Positions 1-8,558 of a stretch of 64,000 bases of DNA are shown piece after piece; position 1 is the first letter of the stretch; the number at the start of each line of letters is the position of its first letter. The notes under the pieces are model-generated. The model saw only the letters and a list, made by a program, of their open reading frames with translations, was not told where the DNA came from and did no database searches. Source of the DNA: Geothrix edaphica (GTDB lineage Bacteria > Acidobacteriota > Holophagae > Holophagales > Holophagaceae). A program made the position numbers and the translations under genes. Location: the NCBI RefSeq assembly GCF_030268045.1, contig NZ_BSDC01000001.1:868001-932000 (forward strand), written 5' to 3'.

Positions 1-290
1 CCGTGATGATCGGCCGCGGGGCGCTCTACAACCCCTTCCTCTTCCGCCAGATCCTGGAGCCGGAGTTCGTGGTGACCACGGAGATGCGCATCGACGCCAC
101 CCTGCGGCTCTTCCAGATCCTGCTGGATCTGCTGGAGCCCCGCGAGGCCCTGCACAAGATCAAGAAGATCGGCGCCTGGTTCACCAAGGGCGTGCCCGGC
201 GGCCACGGCTTCCGCCAGAACCTCCACGCCGCCAGCGACCCCCAGGCCCTCATGGCCGCCATCGACGCCCTGAGGCATCAGGCGGCCTAG
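1..290 (+). CDS. tRNA-dihydrouridine synthase, C-terminal end (partial)
   Basis: The reading frame is open from the window edge to the stop at 288-290, so the start lies outside. The first visible residues, [12 protein letters not shown], match the end of the flavin-binding TIM barrel of Dus enzymes, which reduce uridine to dihydrouridine in tRNA D-loops using FMN. The following helical tail contains [13 protein letters not shown], the counterpart of the RKHxxWYxKG motif in the tRNA-binding tail domain of bacterial Dus proteins. Only about 95 residues are visible, so the subtype (DusA, B or C) cannot be assigned. The 3' end overlaps the convergent downstream gene by 4 bases. Confidence 0.85.
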   Translation, partial: VMIGRGALYNPFLFRQILEPEFVVTTEMRIDATLRLFQILLDLLEPREALHKIKKIGAWFTKGVPGGHGFRQNLHAASDPQALMAAIDALRHQAA

Positions 291-1759
291 CGCCTGCGCC
301 CTCCGCCGCCGAAGATGGACCCCATGACGCCACGGATGATCTGGCGGCCGATGGAGCTGCCGGCGGCGCGGATGACGCTCTTGCCGAAGGCCTCGACCAT
401 GCTGTCGGAGCGGCGGGTGGGTTCCTTCGCGGCCTTGGCCTCCGCCTTGGCCTGGGCCTCGGCGGCCTCCTGCTGCATGGCCACCTCGGCGCGGGCCTTC
501 AGCTTCTCAAAGGCGCTCTCCCGGTCCACAGCCTGCTCGTAGTGGCCGGCCAGCAGGGAGCTCTTGATGACCTGCTGCCGCTCCTCGGGCGTGATGGGCG
601 CCAGCTGGCTTTCGGGCGGGCAGACGAAGGCGCGCTCCACCACGGTGGGGCGGCCCTTCTCATCCAGCAGGGAGACCAGGGCCTCGCCCACGGCCAGCTC
701 GGTGATGGCCGTGGCCACGTCGAGCTCCGGGTTGGCGCGGAAGGTCTCGGCGGCGGCCTTCACGGCCTTCTGGTCGCGGGGCGTGAAGGCGCGCAGCGCG
801 TGCTGCACCCGGTTGCCCAGCTGGCCCAGCACCTTCTCGGGGATGTCCAGCGGGTTCTGGCTCACGAAGTAGACGCCCACGCCCTTGGAGCGCACCAGGC
901 GCACCACCTGCTCGATCTTGTCCAGCAGGGCGTCGGGCGCATCGTTGAAGAGCAGGTGCGCCTCGTCGAAGAAGAAGGCCAGCTTGGGCTTCTCGGGATC
1001 GCCCACCTCGGGCAGGCGCTCGAAGAGCTCCGACAGCAGCCAGAGCAGGAAGGTGGCGTAGAGCTTGGGGGCGTTGATGAGCTTGTCCGCCGCCAGGATG
1101 TTGATGACGCCGCGACCCTTGGCATCGGTCTGCAGGAGGTCGTCGAGGTCGAGGGCCGGCTCGCCGAAGAAGGCCTCGGCGCCCTGGCTCTCCAGCTCCA
1201 GCAGGCCGCGCTGGATGGCGCCGATGCTGGCGGCGGAGACATTGCCGTACTGGGTCTTGAACTCGGCGGCATGGTCGCCCACGAACTGGAGCATGCTGCG
1301 CAGGTCCTTGAGGTCCAGCAGCAGCAGGCCGTTGTCGTCGGCGATCTTGAACACCAGATTCAGCACGCCGCCCTGGGTGTCGTTCAGGTTCAGCAGCCGC
1401 GAGAAGAGCAGGGGCCCCATGTCGCTGATCGTGGTGCGGACCGGGTGGCCCTGCTGGCCGTAGAGGTCCCAGAAGGCCACCGGATAGCCCTTGTACTCGA
1501 AGCCCTCGAGCTTCAGCTGCCCGACGCGCTCGGTGACTTTCGGGTTGTCGCCGCCGGGCTTGCAGACGCCTGGCAGATCGCCCTTCACGTCCGCCAGGAA
1601 GACCGGCACGCCGATGGAGGAGAACCGCTCGGCCATGGTGCGCAGCGTCACCGTCTTGCCAGTGCCCGTCGCGCCCGCCACCAGCCCGTGGCGATTGGCC
1701 ATGCGGGGCAGCAGGACGAGTTCTGAGGTGCCTTTGGCGATCAGCAGGGGCTCGGGCAT
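287..1759 (-). CDS. HerA-like/DUF853 ATPase (YjgR family)
   Basis: A 490-residue P-loop ATPase. The Walker A motif GATGTGKT is at residues 29-36, immediately followed by [10 protein letters not shown], and a Walker B-like FFFDEAH lies near residues 262-268. Opening with an ATP-binding core after only about 20 residues is typical of the DUF853 family (E. coli YjgR), relatives of the HerA/FtsK translocases whose cellular role is not settled. An alanine/glutamate-rich, probably coiled segment around 410-450 leads to a Gly/Arg-rich tail (FGGGGRRR). It lies 36 bases after the cation efflux gene and is probably the last gene of the leftward thiD operon. The start is ATG; no close alternative is better supported. 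Confidence 0.85.
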   Translation of the reverse strand: MPEPLLIAKGTSELVLLPRMANRHGLVAGATGTGKTVTLRTMAERFSSIGVPVFLADVKGDLPGVCKPGGDNPKVTERVGQLKLEGFEYKGYPVAFWDLYGQQGHPVRTTISDMGPLLFSRLLNLNDTQGGVLNLVFKIADDNGLLLLDLKDLRSMLQFVGDHAAEFKTQYGNVSAASIGAIQRGLLELESQGAEAFFGEPALDLDDLLQTDAKGRGVINILAADKLINAPKLYATFLLWLLSELFERLPEVGDPEKPKLAFFFDEAHLLFNDAPDALLDKIEQVVRLVRSKGVGVYFVSQNPLDIPEKVLGQLGNRVQHALRAFTPRDQKAVKAAAETFRANPELDVATAITELAVGEALVSLLDEKGRPTVVERAFVCPPESQLAPITPEERQQVIKSSLLAGHYEQAVDRESAFEKLKARAEVAMQQEAAEAQAKAEAKAAKEPTRRSDSMVEAFGKSVIRAAGSSIGRQIIRGVMGSIFGGGGRRR

Positions 1760-1795
1760 GGGGGCCTCATGACAGTGGTACGAGTGTGGTGAAGC

Positions 1796-2785
1796 TCAGG
1801 CAGGGCCTGCGGCCGTGGCCTCTTCCAGGGCGAAGGCCACTGCCTCGGTCTGGGGAGAGCGCCGGATGGCGCAGGTCTCGGCGGGGCAGCGCTCGCAGTA
1901 GAGGCGGCCGCAGGGATCCACGTGGGTGTGGACTTCGCCCTCGATGTCGGCCTCTTCCAGCGTGCGCTTGCCGAAGCTTTCGCAGAGGTCATGGGCCTGG
2001 CGCACGGGGTAGTACTCGGGCACCACCATGTGCACGTCCACGTGGGTGTAGCGGCCCGAGCGGAAGGTGCGCATCTCGTGGACGGCGATGATGTCCCAGG
2101 TCCGAACGCGGTTCATGGCCGCGAGCACCTTGGCCAGCACCTCCGGATCCTCCATATCGAGCAGGGCCTGGGAAGACTCCTTCACCAGGCGGAAGCCCGT
2201 GCGGGCCAGCAGGAGGCCCACGATCATGGCCATGACCGGATCGAGCCACTTGATGCCCGTGAACTTCACGGCGAGCAGGCCGGTGACGATGCCCACGGTG
2301 GTCCAGAAGTCGGAAAGGATGTGGTGCCCGTCGGCCTCCAGGGCCCTCGAGCGGGTCTTGCGGCCCTGGGTGAGAAGGAACCAGCCCAGCAGGCCGTTGA
2401 TAGCGCCGGCCAGCAGGTTGACGGCCAGGCCGCGGCCCAGATCCTTCAATACGACACCATGGATGAGCCCTTCGGTGGCCTCGAAGAGGATGAAGGCCGC
2501 GGCCAGGGAGATCAGGCCGCCTTCGAAGGCCGCGCTGAAGTGCTCGATCTTGCCGTGGCCATAGGGATGTTCCTTGTCTGCGGGCTTCCCGGCGAAGACC
2601 ACGGCGCCCAGGGCGAACACAGCCGCCACCACGTTCACCACGCTCTCGATGGCGTCGGATTTCAGGGCCACGGAGCCCGAGAGAACGTAGGACAGGTACT
2701 TCAGCCCGAGGACGACGACGCCTGCCGTGATGGAGACGAGGGCGACGCGGACCCGGGATCGCTGTTCGAGGTGTTCGGCGGACAT
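1796..2785 (-). CDS. Cation diffusion facilitator (CDF) family metal efflux protein
   Basis: A 329-residue inner-membrane transporter of the CDF family, which exchanges Zn2+, Fe2+ or similar divalent cations for protons. About six hydrophobic segments span residues 12-205. Family signatures are LKSDAIESVVN (Asp44), HPYGHGKIE (73-81) and a HHILSD helix near 154-159, which carry the transport-site ligands. The cytoplasmic C-terminal domain ends in a cysteine cluster, C-x4-C-x2-C-x4-C, that basic CDF proteins lack and that could bind metal. The ATG at 2785 is chosen because GGAG precedes it by 5 bases. A longer frame exists but would run into the upstream gene. Substrate metal unknown. Confidence 0.88.
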   Translation of the reverse strand: MSAEHLEQRSRVRVALVSITAGVVVLGLKYLSYVLSGSVALKSDAIESVVNVVAAVFALGAVVFAGKPADKEHPYGHGKIEHFSAAFEGGLISLAAAFILFEATEGLIHGVVLKDLGRGLAVNLLAGAINGLLGWFLLTQGRKTRSRALEADGHHILSDFWTTVGIVTGLLAVKFTGIKWLDPVMAMIVGLLLARTGFRLVKESSQALLDMEDPEVLAKVLAAMNRVRTWDIIAVHEMRTFRSGRYTHVDVHMVVPEYYPVRQAHDLCESFGKRTLEEADIEGEVHTHVDPCGRLYCERCPAETCAIRRSPQTEAVAFALEEATAAGPA

Positions 2786-2828
2786 GGCTGCTCCGGCTTT
2801 CACGGTACCAGCGGCCGAGCTTGCAGGC

Positions 2829-4016
2829 TCACTCGAACCCATCGAACAACCCCCGCTGCACGCCGTTGCCTGGGTCCGCCGGGAAGGGGAAGGCCGCGGG
2901 CGGGAACCAGGGGCGCTCAGGGTCGAAGGGCGGTGGTGGTGGCAGGTCCGGCGGCAGCCAGCGGAGGGCCGGGGCGGGCTGGATCTGGGCGAGCATGGCC
3001 TGGGCGCCGGCTTCGGGAGGCACCGCGGGCACCCGGAGGAGGATGGCCGGGGGATGATCCAGGGTGTCGGGCCAGGCCGCAGGCTGGAGGGCGCGGGCCT
3101 CCAGCGGTGCGGGATCCCGCGGATCCGCGGCGAGGCCGGGCGTGAAGGCCCCGGGGGCAGGGGGGAGCGGCAGGCTCGCCCGCCAGGGCAGGCCCTCCCG
3201 CAGGGCCTGGCGTCCGAGCAGGGCCGCGAGCCGCGGATCGCCGCAGGCGCCCAGATGGATGGGCGTCCTCAGCCGCTCCTGGAGCAGGGCCTTCAGGGCC
3301 CGCAGCTGCCCGAAAGCCGCGGGCCAGGCTCCCCCGGCCCGCTGGAACTCGATGCCGCCCACCAGGGCCAGACGCCAGCCAGCGGCCCGGCGCAGGAAGG
3401 GGAGGTCCACCCAGGCGTTCGCCGACATGCGCTGGGCCAGGCCCCGCTCCGCCGCGCCCTGGGCTTCCGACATGGCGGCGGCCAGGGCCTCGCCCGAAGC
3501 CAGGGTGGAGAGGGCCCCGATGGGCAGGGTCACCTCGCCCCAGAGCCAGCCGGGAGGCACTTCATCGCCGGGCGCGGGGGTGCCCAGGTCAGGCAGGTGC
3601 CAGGCGATTCCGGTCCGTAGAACCCAGCCCACGACGCCCTGGCGCCAGGCCTCGCCGAGCGGGCCCTCGGGCATCTCCGGGGCATGGAGCCAGGCCCGGA
3701 AGGCGCCTCCGGGCAGCTGGGCCGCCGCATCCGGCCCCAGGTGCAGGGTCAGGCCGGGAATGGCCGAGATGGCCTCCCACCAGCCCTGTCGGGATTCCGC
3801 GGGGAGGGCCTCCATCCAGGCCGGGGGGTGGTCCCAAATCAGGCCGAAGCCGCCGGGGAGCAGGGCCGCCAGGTTCATGAGCCGGGCCAGGGCACGGCCC
3901 GGCGCCGCATGCACCGAGGCCAGCCCTTCTTCCAGGAACCGCGAGCCCGCCCAGCCCGCCCAGGGGCCGTCGGTCGCCGCGCGCAGCATGAAGCCCCGGC
4001 CTTCGTTCTCCGTCAC
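2829..4016 (-). CDS. Hypothetical protein in the thiD operon
   Basis: A 395-residue protein I do not recognise. It is rich in Ala, Pro, Leu and Trp, with no signal peptide, no clear membrane segment and no nucleotide-binding motif. The C-terminal third is proline-rich (PPDLPPPPPFDPERPWFPP), suggesting a disordered linker before a short end (GLFDGFE). It starts with GTG overlapping the thiD stop (GTGA), so the two are translationally coupled, and the cation efflux gene follows 43 bases later. The reading frame is supported by the coupling and by the operon packing rather than by homology. It could act with ThiD, but nothing in the sequence shows this. Confidence 0.65.
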   Translation of the reverse strand: MTENEGRGFMLRAATDGPWAGWAGSRFLEEGLASVHAAPGRALARLMNLAALLPGGFGLIWDHPPAWMEALPAESRQGWWEAISAIPGLTLHLGPDAAAQLPGGAFRAWLHAPEMPEGPLGEAWRQGVVGWVLRTGIAWHLPDLGTPAPGDEVPPGWLWGEVTLPIGALSTLASGEALAAAMSEAQGAAERGLAQRMSANAWVDLPFLRRAAGWRLALVGGIEFQRAGGAWPAAFGQLRALKALLQERLRTPIHLGACGDPRLAALLGRQALREGLPWRASLPLPPAPGAFTPGLAADPRDPAPLEARALQPAAWPDTLDHPPAILLRVPAVPPEAGAQAMLAQIQPAPALRWLPPDLPPPPPFDPERPWFPPAAFPFPADPGNGVQRGLFDGFE

Positions 4017-4861
4017 CGGGCCCCCCTGGCAACGGATTCCGGTCTCCCCTGCAGGGGCGCGAACATGGGCCGGCCCGCGCCGCCGGGCGAGAAGGCCTGG
4101 TTCCAGCGTTCCCGCAGGCGCCGGGCAGATTCTACGGCGGCCGCGCGATCATCCAGCCCCCACAGGCGCAGGCCCAACCAGGTGGCGGACAGGAGACAGC
4201 CCGTGCCCCGGCGCTGGCCGGGCAGGCGCGGGGCGGCTTCCAGCGGCATGATGCCCTCCTGCGTGATCCACAGGTCCTGCACCAGGTCGCCCGGGGCGTG
4301 ACCGCCCTTGAGCCATACGGCCGAGGCTCCCGCCACCAGCCAGGGGGCTGCCAGAACCTCGGGTGCCGCTCCGCGGATGGCTTCCGGTGGCAGGCCGGCG
4401 AAGGCGGCGGCTTCGCCACGGTTGGGGCTCACCACCCACCCGCCCATGGGCAGCAGGTCCGCGGCCATGCGGCGGAGATCGCCGCCGTCGTGCAGGCCCA
4501 CGCCCGCGCTGGGGGCCAGGATGGGATCCCAGATCCGCAGGGGCGGCGCAAGATGGCGCAGGGTGACGCAGAGCCGCCGGAAGTCGCGGGGCTCAAGGGC
4601 GCAGAGGCTGAGCTTCACGCCCCAGCGACCCGCCAGATGGGGGGCGAGGGTTTCGAGGCGCTGGACCGGGTCCAGCCCCGGAGCTTCGATCCGGGTGCAG
4701 GCCAGGCCGTTCTGGAGGGTCTCCGCCAGGCTCACCGCCATGGGCTGGCAGCCCAGCTCCGCCAGCGCCAGGGCATCCCGCAGGAGGCCCGCCCCTGCGG
4801 ACGGATCCATCCCGCCCAGGCACAGGGCGACCGGCGGGGCACTGGGGCGGGTGGCATCCAT
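4013..4861 (-). CDS. thiD: Hydroxymethylpyrimidine/phosphomethylpyrimidine kinase
   Basis: A 282-residue ribokinase-fold enzyme that phosphorylates HMP and HMP-phosphate, giving the pyrimidine half of thiamine diphosphate. The N-terminal GGMDPSAGAGLLRD is a clear variant of the ThiD SGxDxSGGAGIxAD motif, and the C-terminal part has VWLKGGHAPG and the anion-hole-like GQRRGTGCLLSAT with the catalytic Asp position replaced or shifted relative to GTGCTLSA. A GTG at 4882 is an alternative start; ATG 4861 is preferred because GGGG sits about 10 bases upstream. No TPP riboswitch motif is visible upstream. No other thiamine gene is nearby. Confidence 0.82.
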   Translation of the reverse strand: MDATRPSAPPVALCLGGMDPSAGAGLLRDALALAELGCQPMAVSLAETLQNGLACTRIEAPGLDPVQRLETLAPHLAGRWGVKLSLCALEPRDFRRLCVTLRHLAPPLRIWDPILAPSAGVGLHDGGDLRRMAADLLPMGGWVVSPNRGEAAAFAGLPPEAIRGAAPEVLAAPWLVAGASAVWLKGGHAPGDLVQDLWITQEGIMPLEAAPRLPGQRRGTGCLLSATWLGLRLWGLDDRAAAVESARRLRERWNQAFSPGGAGRPMFAPLQGRPESVARGAR

Positions 4862-4965
4862 GGCGAAGCCCCAGGATGACACAGGATGGGCACCCGGCGC
4901 TGCCCCCGAGGTTTCCCCGGATCACAAAGAATGACGGGGTTTACAGCGCTCCGCCTTGGGGAAAA

Positions 4966-4984
4966 CGAGGGGCCGGGCCCCTCG
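4966..4984 (-). terminator. Second (backup) terminator after the HU gene
   Basis: On the minus strand CGAGGGGC, a 3-base loop and GCCCCTCG form a perfect 8-bp stem followed directly by TTTTCCCC. It lies about 60 bases downstream of the first terminator of the HU transcript and upstream of thiD, so it may also insulate thiD from read-through. Confidence 0.55.
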
Positions 4985-5040
4985 CGGGCTCCCAAGAGTC
5001 ATCGGCCTTTAATATTTAAAAAAAGTGCTTTGACATGAAA

Positions 5041-5064
5041 CAGGGCCCACCGAAGTGGGCCCTG
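5041..5064 (-). terminator. Rho-independent terminator of the HU gene
   Basis: Perfect 10-bp stem CAGGGCCCAC / GTGGGCCCTG with a stable TTCG tetraloop on the minus strand, starting 37 bases after the HU stop codon. It is followed by TTT and, further on, a run of seven T. Position and orientation fit the end of the HU transcript. Confidence 0.85.
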
Positions 5065-5101
5065 CGATCCTGGTGTCCGGCCTGGGCCGGTCAGCCTGGT
5101 C

Positions 5102-5398
5102 CTACTTGCGCTTCTTGCCGCCCTTGCCGTTGACTTCGTCAGCGAGCTTCTTGCCGGGCTTGAACTTGGCGACCTTCTTGGCAGCGATCTTGATGGGCTT
5201 GTTGTCGCGGGGGTTGCGGCCGGTGCGGGCGCCGCGGTTGGCGACGGAGAAGGTGCCGAAGCCCACGAGGGTGACCTTGTCGCCGGAGCGCAGGGCGGAG
5301 GCGATGCCACCGAGGACCTGATCCAGGGCCGCAGCGGCCTGGGCCTTGGTGATACCGGCCTTGTCGGCGACGGCGCTGACCAGTTCAGCCTTGTTCAT
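5102..5398 (-). CDS. hup: DNA-binding protein HU
   Basis: A 98-residue nucleoid protein of the HU/IHF family, which binds and bends DNA as a dimer. The N-terminal helices are MNKAELVSAVADKAGITK, and the beta-arm signature GFGTFSVANRGARTGRNP is at about residues 46-63. The tail is strongly basic (NGKGGKKRK), slightly longer than E. coli HU. The ATG at 5398 has a near-perfect ribosome binding site, GGAGGT four bases upstream, and gives the usual family start; the frame is open further upstream but has no support there. It is monocistronic, with a sigma70-like promoter upstream and two terminators downstream, as expected for a highly expressed gene. Confidence 0.97.
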   Translation of the reverse strand: MNKAELVSAVADKAGITKAQAAAALDQVLGGIASALRSGDKVTLVGFGTFSVANRGARTGRNPRDNKPIKIAAKKVAKFKPGKKLADEVNGKGGKKRK

Positions 5399-5762
5399 GG
5401 AAACCTCCGAATTTGGGGATCTGTGTCCCCGGGTTGAGGAAAACGAAATCGGCTCCACATGGAGACGACCGTGGCTGTTAGGTTTTCGAACATCATTGGC
5501 CCGGAAAGGCCCATGAATACTGTATTTCCTAAACTGCCAAGAAGCTACGCCGCAGATGCAGCATGGTCAAGGCTTTTCTTTCGAAAAAAAATGCAGATCC
5601 GCCGCCCTGGGGCCTCTGGGCCGGCATGGAACACACGGAAGGCCGAAAATACTACGGCCTAAGTTCCATGTATGTCGCAGATCGCCGTAGAACGGGCCAT
5701 TGGGGGAGAGACCCCTCCTGGAAGGCCCGCAGAGGGGCGATTCGGGGCCTATGATGGGTCCT
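5399..5762. other. Intergenic region between hup and truA
   Basis: About 360 bases without a convincing gene; local composition is richer in A+T than the surrounding coding DNA, as expected for promoters. It holds the hup promoter and leader. Short frames here lack ribosome binding sites and family features. I see no RNA gene or riboswitch. Confidence 0.6.
5542..5570 (-). promoter_or_regulatory. Candidate sigma70-type promoter of hup
   Basis: On the minus strand TTGACC (5565-5570) and TAGCTT (5542-5547) are separated by exactly 17 bases. Transcription would start near 5535, giving an untranslated leader of about 135 bases before the hup ATG. Spacing is ideal; the -10 match is partial. Confidence 0.5.
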
Positions 5763-6554
5763 ATGACACATCCCTACTTCCTCACCGTGGCCTACGCGGG
5801 CGGGGCCTTCCACGGCTGGCAGATCCAGACCAGCCTGCGGAGCGGCCAGGGGGACCTGTGGCAGGCCCTGCGGGCCTTCGATCCCGAGGCGCCCATGCCC
5901 CAGGGCACCGGCCGCACAGATGCGGGCGTGCATGCCCGGGCGCAGGGTGTGCTGATCCACACCGCGCGGGCCTGGGACCCCTACCGCCTCCTGGCGGCGC
6001 TGAACGCGCACCTGCCGAAGGACATCCGGGTGATGCAGGCGCAGCCCGCTCCGGAAGGCTTCTTTCCGCGCCAGCATGCGGTGGCCAAACGCTACATCTA
6101 CCGGCTGGGCCTCGGACCGGCGGAGGATCCGCTGCTGGCGCCCTTCCGGTGGCACGTCCACCAGGCCGTGCCGCTGGATCTGGCGGCCATGGCGGATGCG
6201 GTGCCCCCCCTGCTCGGCACCCACGATTTCTCCAGTTTCCGCTGCGTCGAGTGCGCCGCGAAGACGCCGGTCCGAACGCTGCACGGCATCCGCATCGTTC
6301 CCGGCGAGGCCGGCGCGGAGCTCATCTTCGAAGGAAGCAGCTTCCTCATGCACCAGGTCCGCATCATGACGGGCACGCTGGTGGAGGTGGGGAAGGGGCG
6401 GCGGAGGCCGGATTCCCTTCCTGCCGTGCTGGCCGCCAAGGACCGCACGAGGGCGGGGCTCACCGCTCCGCCATGGGGGTTGTGCATGGAGAAGGTCTGG
6501 TACGAAGCCCGCTGGGGGATGGGCGACCCCAGCCCCTGGGGCGAGCGCGAGTAG
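5763..6554 (+). CDS. truA: tRNA pseudouridine(38-40) synthase TruA
   Basis: A 263-residue enzyme that isomerises uridines 38-40 in the anticodon stem of tRNAs. The signature GTGRTDAGVHARAQ near residues 48-61 carries the catalytic Asp53. Other family segments are YAGGAFHGWQ at the N terminus, KRYIYRL in the middle, and FLMHQVRIMTGTLVEVGKGR near the C terminus. Three closely spaced ATG codons (5751, 5754 and 5763) are possible; 5763 puts the first beta-strand at the usual distance, but the ribosome binding site is weak for all of them. It stands alone, convergent with the next gene. Confidence 0.93.
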   Translation: MTHPYFLTVAYAGGAFHGWQIQTSLRSGQGDLWQALRAFDPEAPMPQGTGRTDAGVHARAQGVLIHTARAWDPYRLLAALNAHLPKDIRVMQAQPAPEGFFPRQHAVAKRYIYRLGLGPAEDPLLAPFRWHVHQAVPLDLAAMADAVPPLLGTHDFSSFRCVECAAKTPVRTLHGIRIVPGEAGAELIFEGSSFLMHQVRIMTGTLVEVGKGRRRPDSLPAVLAAKDRTRAGLTAPPWGLCMEKVWYEARWGMGDPSPWGERE

Positions 6555-6568
6555 ACAGGCCTCGGTCT

Positions 6569-7276
6569 TCAGTCCAGATAGAACCCCACGCCCTGCCAGA
6601 CCTTGAAGCGGGTCTTGCCGTCCTTCGAGGCGGCCGGGTCGAACACGAGCTTCTTCGCGGCTTCCACGCAGGCTTCCCCCGCCTCGTTCACCTCTGGCCC
6701 ATCGCCCGGCAGGCCCTGGATCAGGCGCGACGCGACGACCTCGCCCTTCTCGTTGATCAGGACGTTCACCACGACCACGCCCTTGGGTCGGCCGGCGAAC
6801 AGGCCCGAGGATTTCAGGCGCGGAACCACCCGGTTCAGGTTGATGGGCCGGGCGGGCTGGACCTCCTGGCTGAGCACCACCAGGTCCCCCTCGGCGGGGA
6901 CGGCGCTCAGCTTGCCGCGGAGCTCCTCGTTCTCGGTCTTGGCCTTCGCGGCCGCGGCCTTGGCCTCCTCGGCCTCCTGTCGGGCGGCCTGGAGATCCTG
7001 CAGGATGGCGTCGCCGCCGCGGCCATTCTCCTGGAGCGTGGCGCGGACCTGGTCCGCCTCTTTACGGGCGGCTTCGGCCTCGGTGCGGGCCAGGTCACGG
7101 GCTTTCTGCGCCGCGGCCAGCTCCTGCTGGATATCCTCGGTGGCCGCCAGCCGCTGCTTGAGGTCGTCGCGCTCTTCCGTGAGCCGCTTGACCTGGGCCT
7201 GGAGCTGGGCGGGCGTGGGCTTCTTCGCCGCGGCGAGGGGCAGGGCGATCAGCAGCAGGGCGATGACGATACGCAT
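6569..7276 (-). CDS. Envelope protein with coiled coil and TonB C-terminal-like domain
   Basis: A 235-residue exported protein. Residues 1-16 (MRIVIALLLIALPLAAA) look like a signal peptide. Residues about 20-130 are a long Ala/Glu/Lys-rich coiled coil, and the last about 90 residues resemble a TonB C-terminal domain (GVVVVNVLINEKGEVVASRLIQG, then an alpha helix and FKVWQGVGFYLD). TonB boxes or a membrane anchor linking to ExbBD are not seen, so a periplasmic adaptor role is more likely than energy transduction. The ATG at 7276 has GGAGG four bases upstream. It lies 23 bases after the DUF4388 gene, probably in one transcript. Confidence 0.75.
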   Translation of the reverse strand: MRIVIALLLIALPLAAAKKPTPAQLQAQVKRLTEERDDLKQRLAATEDIQQELAAAQKARDLARTEAEAARKEADQVRATLQENGRGGDAILQDLQAARQEAEEAKAAAAKAKTENEELRGKLSAVPAEGDLVVLSQEVQPARPINLNRVVPRLKSSGLFAGRPKGVVVVNVLINEKGEVVASRLIQGLPGDGPEVNEAGEACVEAAKKLVFDPAASKDGKTRFKVWQGVGFYLD

Positions 7277-7299
7277 GGCGCCTCCAAGTCCGGGAGAGG

Positions 7300-8424
7300 T
7301 CAGCGCATGGTGCCCGGCTGATCCCCTTCCCTGGTGAGTTTCGACGTCTTGAGAATCCCACGCTTGATGAGCCGGGAGAAGATGGCGAGGCACTCATCCT
7401 GCTCGAATGGGGCGATGGTGAGGATGTCGCGGATGGACCACAGGCCGTTCACGCGGCTGGCCAGGAAGGCCTCGTTCGGACCGAGGTCGGTGGTCATCAG
7501 CTCATCCAGGCTCACGGCCAGCACGGGGACCAATTCCTGATCCAGCTTCCGGTCATCGAGGAGATCCTGGACCACGGCCATCATCCGGCCAGCGTCCACA
7601 TGGCGGGGCTGGTCCTTCAGGATGCGCCGCAGCTCCTCCTGGGCCTCCTGCAGCTTCTGCTTCTCCACCAGGGCCCGGGCGCGCTGGAGCTGGAGGCTCG
7701 GATTCTCACCCAGGTTGCCTCCGGCATGCACGAGGCGCACCAGGCCCTTCTCGTGGAGGTCGAAGAGCAGCTTGTTGATCTTGAACTCGGGCATGCGGAT
7801 ATCCAGCACCAGCTGGTCCACGCGGATATGCCCGTCCAGGCGGGCCAGGAGGTCGGCATCTTCGGTGGCCAGGGGCAGGCGCTCGGCGATGGCCTCGGGA
7901 ACGGGCGCCAGCACGGCATCGCCGCCCCGGATGACCCTCCGGATGCGCTTCCAGTCGTCCATCCGGCGGGCGCCCTCCAGCACGATGCCGGTGACGTCGA
8001 GGCTGAGCAGCATGGACTTCTGGTGGGAGGCGACGCCATCGTGGAACTCGAAGCTGCCCACGCTCCACAGGAACGTGTCGTAGATGCTCTCCTCGACCTT
8101 CAGCTGGACGATGCGCCGGATCTCGGCTTCCGTGATCAGCTGGCGGTTGATGAGGATGCGCCCCAGCAGCTGCTGTTCGTCCTCCTGGGTGGCCAGGGCC
8201 TCCCTCAGCTGATCCTCGGTGATGCGGCGGAAGGCGAGGAGGTACTGGCCCAGGTACTCGCGAGGATCCGAGGACCAGACGCTGGTGATGCGGCCCTCGT
8301 GGAAGGCCACGCGCTTGGTGTGCAGGGGGCCGCGGAGTTCGAGGACACCGGATTTCTTGCCCACGGCGAGCCACTGGAAGAGATCCTCCAGGCCCATCGT
8401 CGCCAGATCACCGCTCAGGGCCAA
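7300..8424 (-). CDS. DUF4388 domain protein
   Basis: A 374-residue cytoplasmic protein. The N terminus (SGDLATMGLEDLFQWLAV, then KSGVLEL and a VAFHEGRITSVWSSDP segment) is a DUF4388/PATAN-like domain, found in gliding and signalling proteins of Myxococcota and Acidobacteriota. Residues about 80-140 resemble a GspE N-terminal helical domain. The C-terminal segment FLASRVNGLWSIRDILTIAP resembles a winged-helix module also visible in the protein at 32305-33264. The start is TTG, chosen because AGGAGG lies 7 bases upstream. Probably a signalling or scaffolding protein; the exact role is unknown. Confidence 0.75.
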   Translation of the reverse strand: MALSGDLATMGLEDLFQWLAVGKKSGVLELRGPLHTKRVAFHEGRITSVWSSDPREYLGQYLLAFRRITEDQLREALATQEDEQQLLGRILINRQLITEAEIRRIVQLKVEESIYDTFLWSVGSFEFHDGVASHQKSMLLSLDVTGIVLEGARRMDDWKRIRRVIRGGDAVLAPVPEAIAERLPLATEDADLLARLDGHIRVDQLVLDIRMPEFKINKLLFDLHEKGLVRLVHAGGNLGENPSLQLQRARALVEKQKLQEAQEELRRILKDQPRHVDAGRMMAVVQDLLDDRKLDQELVPVLAVSLDELMTTDLGPNEAFLASRVNGLWSIRDILTIAPFEQDECLAIFSRLIKRGILKTSKLTREGDQPGTMR

Positions 8425-8558
8425 GACCGTGCCTCCTGTCCTGACAAGGCTACCTGGATCCTGGTTGGAAACCCAGGCTGATCAGGATTCTACAAGCCTC
8501 CGGACCCAGCCCGTGCCTCGGCTGGGGTGGGTCCAGCGAGGAGGTCGACGCCAGCTCG

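Noticed and set aside
4862-5040. Possible TPP riboswitch upstream of thiD
   Set aside because: Neither the CUGAGA core nor the pyrimidine-sensing helix sequence is present; the structured elements there are HU terminators.
5459-5662. 67-codon plus-strand frame in the hup-truA gap
   Set aside because: No ribosome binding site, no conserved features, and it covers the hup leader and promoter on the other strand.
8502-8534. Hairpin CCCAGCC/GGCTGGG after yvcK as a terminator
   Set aside because: Seven-base-pair stem with an 8-base loop and no T-run on the minus strand; too weak to call.
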